Below the pieces are notes generated by a model. That model searched no databases. It was not told the DNA's origin and saw only the letters and a program-made list of their open reading frames with translations. Positions 1 to 7,816 of a stretch of DNA of 53,372 bases are shown piece by piece (within the stretch, counting starts at the first letter, position 1; each line of letters starts with the position of its first letter). Where the stretch lies: assembly GCA_003219195.1 (NCBI GenBank), contig QHPX01000155.1, positions 1 through 53,372 on the forward strand, given 5' to 3'. Position numbers and translations under genes: made by a program. The DNA is from Verrucomicrobiota bacterium. Its GTDB lineage: Bacteria; Verrucomicrobiota; Verrucomicrobiia; Chthoniobacterales; UBA10450.

Positions 1-529
1 GTTGGAAGCGCTTTCGGGTCATCTCATAGATGTCAGCCAGGATCTTATTCTTGTTGCCAGACCGAAAATCCCGCACATCCAAAACATACTCTCCAACTAC
101 GCGCGCAATTTCATCTTTGAGTTCGGGCGGATGTGTGTAATCGCAGCTCGTATCCGGAGTCAGAAAGTCGCCGATCAACAATCCGTTAAGTGATCGAGGC
201 GGGTACGTTCCCGGTACGCCGATGACAATCGAACGCTTCCCACTTCGCGAAAGAATATCCCACAACCGATCCTCTTTGATCGCGAGAGAGTTTGCGATCA
301 AGTATCGGTCGTACGAGTGATCCGCTCGGTTTCGAAACCCGTAAACTCCAAGCCCGCCGGGACTCTTGGACGACATCATCACGGACCAAGCCGGGACTGT
401 GATGGGCGGATCGCACGAGCGGAGCGGTCCGTGCACCCCGTTTCGGCAGAGGCACTTTAAGTTTGGCAAATCGTCAAGCCAGCGATCAAACACCAACTCA
501 GGTGCCGCGCAGTCGAGTCCTATCAGCAT
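1..529 (-). CDS. Type I phosphodiesterase / nucleotide pyrophosphatase family protein, 3' end beyond window
   Basis: The minus strand is open from 529 to the left edge (about 176 codons visible). The N-terminus reads MLIGLDCAAPELVFDRW, the first metal-binding Asp strand of the alkaline phosphatase superfamily. About 40 residues on comes PPITVPAWSVMMSSKSPGG followed by GVYGFRNR, which matches the nucleophile Thr/Ser block of nucleotide pyrophosphatases. Such enzymes hydrolyse phosphodiesters or phosphate groups, often on nucleotides, lipids or glycans. The ATG at 529 begins directly at the first strand; the frame stays open upstream without ATG or GTG to a stop near 620, and a TTG at 607 could give a longer start with residues KARPRV before MLIGLD. 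The family is clear; the substrate is not. Its neighbours (methyltransferase, glycosyltransferase) suggest a surface-glycan context, which is inference. Confidence 0.75.
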   Translation of the reverse strand, partial: MLIGLDCAAPELVFDRWLDDLPNLKCLCRNGVHGPLRSCDPPITVPAWSVMMSSKSPGGLGVYGFRNRADHSYDRYLIANSLAIKEDRLWDILSRSGKRSIVIGVPGTYPPRSLNGLLIGDFLTPDTSCDYTHPPELKDEIARVVGEYVLDVRDFRSGNKNKILADIYEMTRKRFQ

Positions 530-770
530 GACTCGTGGCCGTGCTTTTCCGGGAGGAGCATGCAAGGCTGTGTCGCGCGTGGATTCGGGAGAAAACAGGT
601 TTTTCAAATCATTCCGCTATCAAGCGATGAACGCACATTGGTGCCTTGTCATTGAACGAAGACCACGTGGGCGTTGGGGCTAGGCCGAGATCAAAGTCGA
701 TAACCGGGAGCTCAATTGCTGGCAGGTATTCAGCGTTCTTACCGAAGTTCATTTTCGTAAAGGGACTGAT

Positions 771-1694
771 ATGTCAACATTATACGTTTGGTATGTAAAT
801 GACTTTTCCGTGCTTACTTCGACAACGCGCTGGCAACGGGTGTGGATTCGTCGACCGCCAAAAACTCTTGTTCAGCAGCCTGGGGTTAGATCGCGCGTTT
901 TCCGCAAACGTTTAAACTTGCCTCGGACTCTGTTTTTCATAGCCTCCAAGGCTGTGAGCATCGACCCCTCTGGGTTGTTTCGTTTTGACGCCGATATAGA
1001 ATGGCTGCGGGTGAGAACGACCTTAAGGAAAATCAGAGCTCTCGTCTTTGGGAAACGTCATGATTACCAAAGGACGCGGTCCCGCGGAACCGAAGAACGC
1101 TGGCGTTTGATCCAGAGTCGGATCGCCGGGACGCAGTCTCTGCTGGACGTGGGTTGCAATCTGGGTCGATTGACCGCGTTGGCTGCCGAAATGGGGTTGT
1201 GTGCGATCGGTGTCGAGGCTAACTGGGCAGCACTATCCGGCGCCCGCCGCAAGTACAAGGCCAACCCAGGGGTAGCGTTCATGCATTTCATCGTTACACC
1301 TGAATCAGTCACTGCCCTTCCCGTTTGCGACGTCGTCCTCTGCTTATCCGTTTACCACCAGTGGCACCATAATTTCGGACATCAAGGTGCCCAGCAAATC
1401 CTGTATACGCTCGGAACGAAAGCGCGACAATTTTTGTTTTTTGAGCCGGCCTCGCAGCGCAGTAAGTATGGGCCAGTACCCCCGGATTATAACGATCGAG
1501 ATGAACGCTCCATCGTCGATTACAATTTGGGCATGCTCGGCCGGTTGTTCTGCCGAGAAAAGGTTGAGTTCGTAGCAGCCACCCCAGCAAGCCACAGCGA
1601 GAAGGTTCGCTATCTGTTTAGCATCCAAATGACACCTCAGCGCCTTCAGGCAAATAACGGCGTTCGACCAAAGCCAGAACAAATCCTACAGTAA
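771..1694 (+). CDS. Class I SAM-dependent methyltransferase
   Basis: The 307-residue product carries the SAM-binding motif I LLDVGCNLGRLT near residue 124, followed by the acidic end of strand 2 in IGVEAN and a strand-4 block CDVVLCLSVYHQW. This is the Rossmann-type methyltransferase fold; the acceptor cannot be read from the sequence. The first 110 residues are basic and not part of the core domain. AAGGGA five bases before the ATG is a good ribosome binding site. It is divergent from the phosphodiesterase on its left and convergent with the glycosyltransferase on its right, so it is probably its own unit. Together these suggest a glycan or lipid modification locus. Confidence 0.75.
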   Translation: MSTLYVWYVNDFSVLTSTTRWQRVWIRRPPKTLVQQPGVRSRVFRKRLNLPRTLFFIASKAVSIDPSGLFRFDADIEWLRVRTTLRKIRALVFGKRHDYQRTRSRGTEERWRLIQSRIAGTQSLLDVGCNLGRLTALAAEMGLCAIGVEANWAALSGARRKYKANPGVAFMHFIVTPESVTALPVCDVVLCLSVYHQWHHNFGHQGAQQILYTLGTKARQFLFFEPASQRSKYGPVPPDYNDRDERSIVDYNLGMLGRLFCREKVEFVAATPASHSEKVRYLFSIQMTPQRLQANNGVRPKPEQILQ

Positions 1695-1767
1695 AACATG
1701 CTTCCCAAGGGCAGGTTGAGAATTCGAGCGCTATTGTGCGTGGACCGTTGACGTGAAACTTCCGTGG

Positions 1768-2553
1768 TCAATATGACGGACGTTTGCTTTCAAGGTCTGC
1801 TAACATCGGGGCAGCAGAAGCTTCCTCAGTAGCGGAATAGAGTCCCGCCTGGTCGGGCGCGACATGGCGAAGCTGCCGCCAAAGTCGAGAAAGTTCACGA
1901 AATGCCTTGATGATAACGTGGATGTTTGCGCCGGACTGTTTCCCGTGGCGCCGCGGGAAATGGTTTACTTTAACTTGGCGTATTCGCATGCCAAGCCTTG
2001 TCGCTTGGGCAAGGATTTCGGTATTGACCATCGCGCCCACGCATCTGATTTGCACTTGATCGAAAACTGCACGTCGGAATAGTTTGAAAGCACAATCGAT
2101 ATCTCGAATTTTGATGCCTAGCACTAGTCGCACAAGCACGTTCCATCCCACTGCATTGATACGACGGTGGAGCGGATCCTGTCGCTTTGCGCGGTAACCC
2201 GCGACAATGTCATAATCCTCTGCCCAACAAATTAGTTGCTGAAGCTCACGCAAATCGAACTGCCCATCAGAATCCGAGAAGAAGATAAGGTCGTATTTGG
2301 CTGCCATTATTCCGCTTTTAAGCGCTGCGCCGTATCCTCGGTTCTGCCCGTGACTAATCACCCCAACTTCGGGGTATCGAGCCTTTAAGTCGTCGCAGAT
2401 CGCAGTGGTGGCATCGCTGCTGCCGTCGTCCACAACGATGATCTCCCAGCTCCTGGCAACCTTGGGGAGAACCTTTACGGCTGCTTCTACTGTGCTTCTG
2501 ATGTTGCCTTCTTCATTGAATGCCGGAAAGATTACAGACATCGTCGCGCACAT
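1768..2553 (-). CDS. Family 2 glycosyltransferase (dolichyl-phosphate-mannose synthase type)
   Basis: The 261-residue product starts MCATMSVIFPAFNEEGNI and has IIVVDDGSSD (nucleotide-binding Asp pair), GYGAALKSGI and FFSDSDGQFD (DxD metal site), then DIDCAFKLFRR, the usual order of GT-A polyprenyl-phosphate glycosyltransferases (DPM1/GtrB-like). It would transfer a sugar from a nucleotide donor to a lipid carrier at the inner face of the membrane. No C-terminal membrane helices are present, unlike GtrB. The frame stays open to 2694, but the extra 47 residues are basic and unlike the family; GGAGAAG eight bases before the ATG at 2553 supports the shorter start. Confidence 0.82.
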   Translation of the reverse strand: MCATMSVIFPAFNEEGNIRSTVEAAVKVLPKVARSWEIIVVDDGSSDATTAICDDLKARYPEVGVISHGQNRGYGAALKSGIMAAKYDLIFFSDSDGQFDLRELQQLICWAEDYDIVAGYRAKRQDPLHRRINAVGWNVLVRLVLGIKIRDIDCAFKLFRRAVFDQVQIRCVGAMVNTEILAQATRLGMRIRQVKVNHFPRRHGKQSGANIHVIIKAFRELSRLWRQLRHVAPDQAGLYSATEEASAAPMLADLESKRPSY

Positions 2554-2976
2554 TTTGGAAACTTCTCCAAGGTCGAGAGGAAATTTGATGTCGCGATGGC
2601 GGTTTTTGCGGCCACGCGGGATTTTTACGCGGATAATACGACGGCTCGATTTGGCGCTCGACTTCGGCGTTAGTGAACGAGATGGGTCGATCATCGCTCT
2701 AGGGAATCAGGTGTCTTGCCTGCACGGCCGCTTGATTTTCTTAAGTGCAGAGCTGTCATATTTTCCATTTTTTCTGCACTGCGACAATTTGTCGAGCTTT
2801 ATTTTACGCGCAGGTCGGTAATTTGCTTCTTGACCGGTTGTTCGCCCCGCGGAAGGACCCTCATTGGCTGACCGCTCCGCCCGTGCGACATTCGGTGCCA
2901 GGACCGGTGAGCGGCAGCTTCCGATGTCGAAGCTACTTGTGCCATGTGTCTTCGGAGAAACGACCTGCGTCTGTGA

Positions 2977-5685
2977 CTATGGCGGTGAGATGAAGGCGTT
3001 GCGTACGGACTCGATGATTGAGCCTGAGCCGTCAGATTCACCCGTCGAATAGAAGCCGCGGGCGCGGACGAAGATATTCTCTTGAGTGGGCAAACTTTGC
3101 CCTGTCAGTTGCCAGCCACCGGGGACGCGGGTTGGGTCGGCGAGCGCAGTGTAGTTGATGCCATCCGTCGAGAGCTCGAACGTGACGCGGTCAACTTCCG
3201 GCGACGCGCTGCTCCGAAGCCAGTTAATCGTCGTGCCACTGGTGTCGACGGTAAGCTCCTGCGAAGCGGGGTTGGGGTTGGTCAGCCTACCGATGAAATT
3301 GCGCGGGGTCGTTCCGGCGCCACCGCCCCCGAGGGTGGTGAAATCTCCACCTGCCAAAATCTTGCCGTCCGTTTCCACCGCCAGAGCGCGGACAGTGACG
3401 TTCGCGCCGGGATCGAAACTTGCGTCAAGCGTGCCGTCGGGGTTAAGCCGTCCGATGAAGTTGCGCTGGGCCGTACCACCGCCCCCGAGAGTGGTGAAAG
3501 ATCCTGCTACCAAAATCTTGCCGTCAGTTTGCAGCGCTAAAGAGAGGACACTGAAATTTGCACCGGGATTGAAGGTGGTATCGAGAGTCCCATCAGGGTT
3601 GAGTCGGCCGATGAAGTTGCGCGCAGACCCGCCGAGAGTGGTGAAATCTCCACCGGCTAAGATCTCGCCGTCCGGTTGAAGTGCCAGAGCACGGACAGAG
3701 CCGCCCGCGCCTGGATTGAAGGTGATGTCAAGCGTGCCGTCTGGGTTAAGCCGGCCGATGCGCTTGCGCGTCGTTGTGCCGGTGCCGCCACCGCCGAGGG
3801 CCGTGAAATCTCCACCGACTAAAATCTTGCCGTCCAATTGGACCGCGAGCGAACGGACCGTGCGGTTCGCACCGGGATCGAAGCTGATGTCCGCCGTGCC
3901 ATCGGCGTTGAACCGTGCGATACGGCTCCGAGCGATGGCCGGGGAGCCGGCGAGTTTGGTGAAATCTCCGCCGATTAGAATTTTGCCGTCCGCCTGAAGC
4001 GCCAGAGCAAGAACAGCGCGATTCGCACCGCGAGTGAAGCTGATATCGAGTGTGCCATCGGGATTGAGCCGGCCAAGATGGTTGCGCAGAGTTGTGCCAG
4101 TACCGCCGTCCCCCAGAGTGGTGAAGTTGCCAGCGACGAGAATTTTTCCGTCGGCCTGGATCGCCAACGCATTGACTTCACCGTTCGCGCCCGGATCAAA
4201 GGCGTCGTCGAGCGTGCCGTCGGGATTAATGCGTGCGAGCCGGTTACGCGTCACGGTGCCGATGCCGCCGCCCCAGAGAGTGGTGAAATCTCCACCGACT
4301 ATGACCTTGCCGTCCGCTTGCCTTGCGACCGCGCGCACGCTGTTATTGGCGCCGGGATCGAAGTCCGTGTCGAGTGACCCATCTGGGTAAAGCCGACCGA
4401 TAAAATGGCGCGTGTAGATACCGGAGCCGCCCCCACCGAGAGTGCTACAAGTTCCTCCGACCACAACCTTTCCATCCGCTTGCACAGCCACGCAAATCAT
4501 AGCCGGGTTATTCGCGCCTGGGTTGAATGCATCAACGGTGCCGTCAAGATTAAGCCGGCCGATGAGGTTTCGCGATATTACGCCAGTGCCGCCGCCCCCG
4601 AGCTTGGTGAAATCGCCGACGACCAAAATCTTGCCGTCGGGTTGCACCGCCAATCCTTTGACGTCGTTACTAGCGCCAGGATCAAAACTGTCGACTGTGC
4701 CATCAGCATTCACTCGCGCAATCTGGCTGCGCGCAAAAGCGGTGCCAGTGCCACCGCCGACAGCAGTCAATTCTCCACCGATCACGATTTTGCCATCAGC
4801 CTGTACCACAATAGCAAAAATCGTGCTGTCTTGCGCCTCCGTACCGCGGCCGGTCGCACCAGGATTAAAAGCAGTGTCGATCGTGCCGTCGGGATTCAGC
4901 CGCCCGATGCAGCTGCGCGCAACTGTGCCGGTGCCGCCGCCGCCGAGCGTGGTGAAATTTCCTCCAACTAAAATCTTGCCATCGGATTGCAGCGCAATCG
5001 CAGAGATTCGATCATTCGCACCGGGATTGAAGCCGGTGTCGAGCGTGCCATCGGGATTCAGCCGCGCGATACGATTGCGCACGATCGTGCCGGTGCCCCC
5101 GCCGCCGAGAGTGGTAAAACTTCCTCCGACCAGTATTTTCCCATCTGCTTGTAGCGCCACACAGGTGATTTCCGCGTTCGCCCCGGGATCGAAGCTGGTG
5201 TCGAGAGTGCCGTCTGAATTGACTCGCCCGATGTGATTGCGCACGATTGTGCCGCCGCCCCCGAGGGTGGTGAAAAATCCACCGACTACAATCTTGCCGT
5301 CGCCTTGCACCGCCAGCGCATCGACAATGTCGTTCGCACCGGGATTGAAGTTTGTGTCAAGCGTGCCGTCAGAGTTTAGCCGTCCGATGCGCTTGCGCGT
5401 CGTTGTGCCGGTCCCCCCACCGCCAAGGCTGGAGAAAGTTCCACCGACTATAATCTTGCCGTCCGGTTGCACGGCCAAAGCTTTAACATTGCGGTCCGCT
5501 CCGGGATCGAAGCCGTCCACAGCAGACTGCGCTCGGCCCTCTGCGGCTAGCAACAGCAGCGGCATCAGCATCGCCGCCGTCTTCAGCAATGGGTGAACAC
5601 GCCTTTTGCTTCGATAGGCCCCGTTTAACAGCGGCTCCGTGATGACAGCCGCGTGACCGCTCAGATTGAGAAGAATCTGTTTCAT
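2977..5685 (-). CDS. Secreted delta-60 repeat protein (14 repeats)
   Basis: This 902-residue protein has a long basic N-terminus and hydrophobic stretch (MLMPLLLLAAEGRAQS) that fits a signal peptide cleaved near residue 53. From about residue 60 to 800 there are 14 copies of a ~50-57 residue unit with core LALQADGKILVGGDFTTLG, then RNRIGRLNPDGTLD and FNPGAN. This is the delta-60 (beta-propeller-like) repeat known from large secreted proteins of Deltaproteobacteria and Verrucomicrobiota. The last ~95 residues form a beta-rich tail (TINWLRSSASPEVDRVTFE...). Function is unknown; a surface or extracellular binding role is inference. The DNA repeats (~160 bp) are similar enough for recombination and for mis-assembly of copy number. 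AGGATCC lies 13 bases before the start, rather far for a ribosome binding site. Confidence 0.85.
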   Translation of the reverse strand: MKQILLNLSGHAAVITEPLLNGAYRSKRRVHPLLKTAAMLMPLLLLAAEGRAQSAVDGFDPGADRNVKALAVQPDGKIIVGGTFSSLGGGGTGTTTRKRIGRLNSDGTLDTNFNPGANDIVDALAVQGDGKIVVGGFFTTLGGGGTIVRNHIGRVNSDGTLDTSFDPGANAEITCVALQADGKILVGGSFTTLGGGGTGTIVRNRIARLNPDGTLDTGFNPGANDRISAIALQSDGKILVGGNFTTLGGGGTGTVARSCIGRLNPDGTIDTAFNPGATGRGTEAQDSTIFAIVVQADGKIVIGGELTAVGGGTGTAFARSQIARVNADGTVDSFDPGASNDVKGLAVQPDGKILVVGDFTKLGGGGTGVISRNLIGRLNLDGTVDAFNPGANNPAMICVAVQADGKVVVGGTCSTLGGGGSGIYTRHFIGRLYPDGSLDTDFDPGANNSVRAVARQADGKVIVGGDFTTLWGGGIGTVTRNRLARINPDGTLDDAFDPGANGEVNALAIQADGKILVAGNFTTLGDGGTGTTLRNHLGRLNPDGTLDISFTRGANRAVLALALQADGKILIGGDFTKLAGSPAIARSRIARFNADGTADISFDPGANRTVRSLAVQLDGKILVGGDFTALGGGGTGTTTRKRIGRLNPDGTLDITFNPGAGGSVRALALQPDGEILAGGDFTTLGGSARNFIGRLNPDGTLDTTFNPGANFSVLSLALQTDGKILVAGSFTTLGGGGTAQRNFIGRLNPDGTLDASFDPGANVTVRALAVETDGKILAGGDFTTLGGGGAGTTPRNFIGRLTNPNPASQELTVDTSGTTINWLRSSASPEVDRVTFELSTDGINYTALADPTRVPGGWQLTGQSLPTQENIFVRARGFYSTGESDGSGSIIESVRNAFISPP

Positions 5686-6031
5686 GATGGCCCTGAAAGG
5701 ATCCTCCGTTTACCACGTAAAACCAGACAAGACAAGCCAAAACGGCGGTGCGCTCCTTCACCGTTGCGAGGCGTTCCTGAACATGGGCAAATTAAAGCAG
5801 TGAAAAAGGCGTTAATTTCCAGCAGCGGCGGATGCGTTTACGATCGCGCCGTCGGGTGCAGTCACCCCGATGCAATCAGTTGCAGCGGTGATGCTGCTGA
5901 TCGCGATCCCGCGCCGCATCGGCCGGTTGCGAGCCGCCCCGCCTCCTCCCTCCAGATCATCGAAAGGGCCCCGTGACGGGGCCCTTCCTGTCCGCATGCT
6001 TGTCACCGTCGTTCGGCGACGGGTAATCTGG
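5686..6031. other. Gene-free stretch between two secreted-protein genes
   Basis: No convincing gene lies here. The right part holds the terminator listed at 5964-5986; the left part should hold the promoter of the delta-60 gene, but I see no clear -35/-10 pair. Open frames of about 60 codons are low-complexity and lack a ribosome binding site. Confidence 0.5.
5964..5986 (-). terminator. Intrinsic terminator-like hairpin after the choice-of-anchor P gene
   Basis: AAGGGCCCCG and CGGGGCCCTT form a perfect 10-bp stem with a 3-base loop, 46 bases beyond the stop of the leftward gene. The following T run on the minus strand is short (CTTTCG), so termination may be partial. Confidence 0.6.
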
Positions 6032-7282
6032 CTAGTGAACAGATGCCTCCGCCGCGGCGACCTGAACGTCGGTGCCGATCGGGATCCCGAAGCTATTCGC
6101 CTCGGTCACAATGAGCTCGATCATTCGGACCTCGATGCTGTTCGACGTATGGATAACTCGGTGGAGCCAGAGCGTCCCCAGCCCGGCGATGTGAAGCCTT
6201 GTGTTCGGTGCCACGTCATCGCCGATCTCCGGGAACCCTTTGACGGACAGGCCGACGAACATCGAGCCGGTATCGCTGAAGGTCAGGTTTCCATTGATCT
6301 TCGAAGCGTGAGCGTCGGCCTTCACCACGCTCGCCGTCACTAGGTCGGTGAGGACGGTGACGGCTTGGACCGTTGATGTCGTCTCACCCACCGCCGAGGT
6401 GCCGTTCACAGTTCCCTGCACGGTGTCGTCCACTTCGCCCACCGAGAACAGAGGAGGGACCTGGACCTGAGCAACCGAGTTGGTCTTGAGGTTACCATTG
6501 GTCCCTAAGCACGACATCTTCACGAGGGCACTCGGGCCCGACGTGACCACGTTTCCAACGGTAGCCGTGGTGCCGTAGGCGCTCCCATCCAAGGTTCCAT
6601 TGACCTCGGACCTCAAGCTGCTGAAGGCGTGGGATACGATGATCTCCGTCCCGATGGGGATCCCCAGGGCGTTCGCTTGCTCGATGAAGACGTGGATCAT
6701 GTTCACCGTGAGGGACGCAGTTGTCCCCTTCACCTTTGAGATCTGCTCGTTGAGCACCACGTGGCCGAAGCCGGGCAGATTGATAACGGTGTTCGGCGCG
6801 GGATTGACGAGGATGGGAACCCCGGCCACCACCAGATTGGCGAAGGTCGAGCCTGCCGCGCTCGTGTGAAAACCGGTGGCATCATGTGTGGTCGTACTTA
6901 CGGCCTTGACCTCGTCCGCGGTAATGACTCCGCCCAGCAGGCTGGCGTCGTGGACGTCGGCCGTGGCCGTGGACTGCAGCGTGCCGTCGGGCAGGATTTT
7001 GCCGTCGGCTGTCGTGTTGATAACGCCGGTGGTGAACAGCGGGGGTAAGCTGGCGGTCAGAACCGTATTCTCGGTGTGCACCGGTGGCTCCGTGGTCCCG
7101 CACGGTCCCAGGGTCGAAACCGCCGTCTTGCCTGCGACGACCGTGTTTCCAAGGGTCGCGTGCGTACCGTAGGCGTCTGCGGAAAACTGGAATCCGGGGC
7201 CGGGGGAGGTTTGGGCGTTCGCCGCTGAGGTGAATCCCGCGCAAATTGCGAGGGCCAATAAGCTGAGTTTTAATTTATTCAT
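6032..7282 (-). CDS. Choice-of-anchor P family secreted protein (two domain copies)
   Basis: The 416-residue product begins MNKLKLSLLALAICAGFTSAANAQ, a typical signal peptide. Two homologous ~190-residue blocks follow: each has SAYGT.ATLGNTV at the start, then GVITADEVKA / TASVVKADA, a G.S.F..L.V.G segment, PNT plus a LNEQ or WLHRVI segment, and ends with IPIGT(E/D)(I/V). This matches choice-of-anchor P proteins, secreted proteins of unknown role that in other species carry different C-terminal anchors. No anchor motif is visible here; the protein stops at AAAEASVH. A 28-bp tandem repeat overlaps its start codon. Confidence 0.72.
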   Translation of the reverse strand: MNKLKLSLLALAICAGFTSAANAQTSPGPGFQFSADAYGTHATLGNTVVAGKTAVSTLGPCGTTEPPVHTENTVLTASLPPLFTTGVINTTADGKILPDGTLQSTATADVHDASLLGGVITADEVKAVSTTTHDATGFHTSAAGSTFANLVVAGVPILVNPAPNTVINLPGFGHVVLNEQISKVKGTTASLTVNMIHVFIEQANALGIPIGTEIIVSHAFSSLRSEVNGTLDGSAYGTTATVGNVVTSGPSALVKMSCLGTNGNLKTNSVAQVQVPPLFSVGEVDDTVQGTVNGTSAVGETTSTVQAVTVLTDLVTASVVKADAHASKINGNLTFSDTGSMFVGLSVKGFPEIGDDVAPNTRLHIAGLGTLWLHRVIHTSNSIEVRMIELIVTEANSFGIPIGTDVQVAAAEASVH

Positions 7283-7340
7283 AATAATGGTGATTATATG
7301 ATTTATTCATACTAATGAGGATTATCTGATTTCTTCATAA
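7274..7340. repeat. 28-bp AT-rich tandem repeat spanning the start codon of the choice-of-anchor P gene
   Basis: Units begin at 7274, 7302 and 7330 with TTTATTCATA, TTTATTCATA and TTTCTTCATA, exactly 28 bases apart. Each of the first two contains the reverse complement of ATGAATAAAT, so the start codon context is duplicated once upstream, out of frame. The third unit is partial. The repeat lies in the 5' leader/promoter, where copy-number change could alter spacing and expression (inference). Confidence 0.7.
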
Positions 7341-7529
7341 TATCGTCAAGTATAATAATTCGTTACAACGTCGTAACTAATCAAATATTGGCACGAACTA
7401 TGCTTTTCAACGTAAGTCATTTAGCGGAGTGATGTTAGCGAATTTTCAGCAATGCGGCCCTGCGGCGCGGATAATTTTCGGGAGCACAAACTGCAAAAAA
7501 AGCTTTCAGCCTCTGCTTGCAAGAAGAGG

Positions 7530-7808
7530 TCAGTCGCGGAAATTCTTGAAATTTGTGGCGACACCGAAGTCGCGGCTGCGCACGAATTGAATCACAGCTT
7601 GCCAGTCGTCCTTCTTTTTTCCTGTGACCCGAATTTGTTGATCTTGCACCTGACTTTGCACTTTGAAACCTTGCGACTTGATCGCCTGAATGATTTCCCT
7701 AGCTTTGTTTCCATCGAGTCCCTGCTGGATTTTCAATTCCTGCCGAGCGTGACCGACGGATGAGATCGTCGGCTCGTCTTGCCGAACCTCCAGGCGCCGC
7801 GAAGAGGC
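7530..7808 (-). pseudogene. yajQ: yajQ remnant (C-terminal half only)
   Basis: The frame ending at 7530 reads RRLEVRQDEPTISSVGHARQ then ELKIQQGLDGNKAREIIQAI, KVQSQVQDQQIRVTGKKKDD, and ends in NFKNFRD. This is the C-terminal half of YajQ (UPF0234/DUF520), a ~160-residue nucleotide-binding protein. The N-terminal half is missing: an in-frame TGA at 7809-7811 closes the frame and no ATG or GTG start follows it; a TTG at 7736 is the best start and would give only 68 residues. The remnant abuts the 3' end of the histidine kinase gene (stop at 7817), as if a rearrangement joined the two. I infer a 5'-truncated pseudogene. Confidence 0.72.
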
Positions 7809-7816
7809 TCACTAGA

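Noticed and set aside
4034-5236. Long plus-strand open frames opposite the delta-60 repeat gene
   Set aside because: They are antisense shadows of the repeated codons (PPPPRVVKSPPTKILPS pattern), with no ribosome binding site or known domain.
5812-6006. 64-residue minus-strand frame between the two secreted-protein genes
   Set aside because: Low complexity, contains the terminator hairpin, and has no family resemblance.
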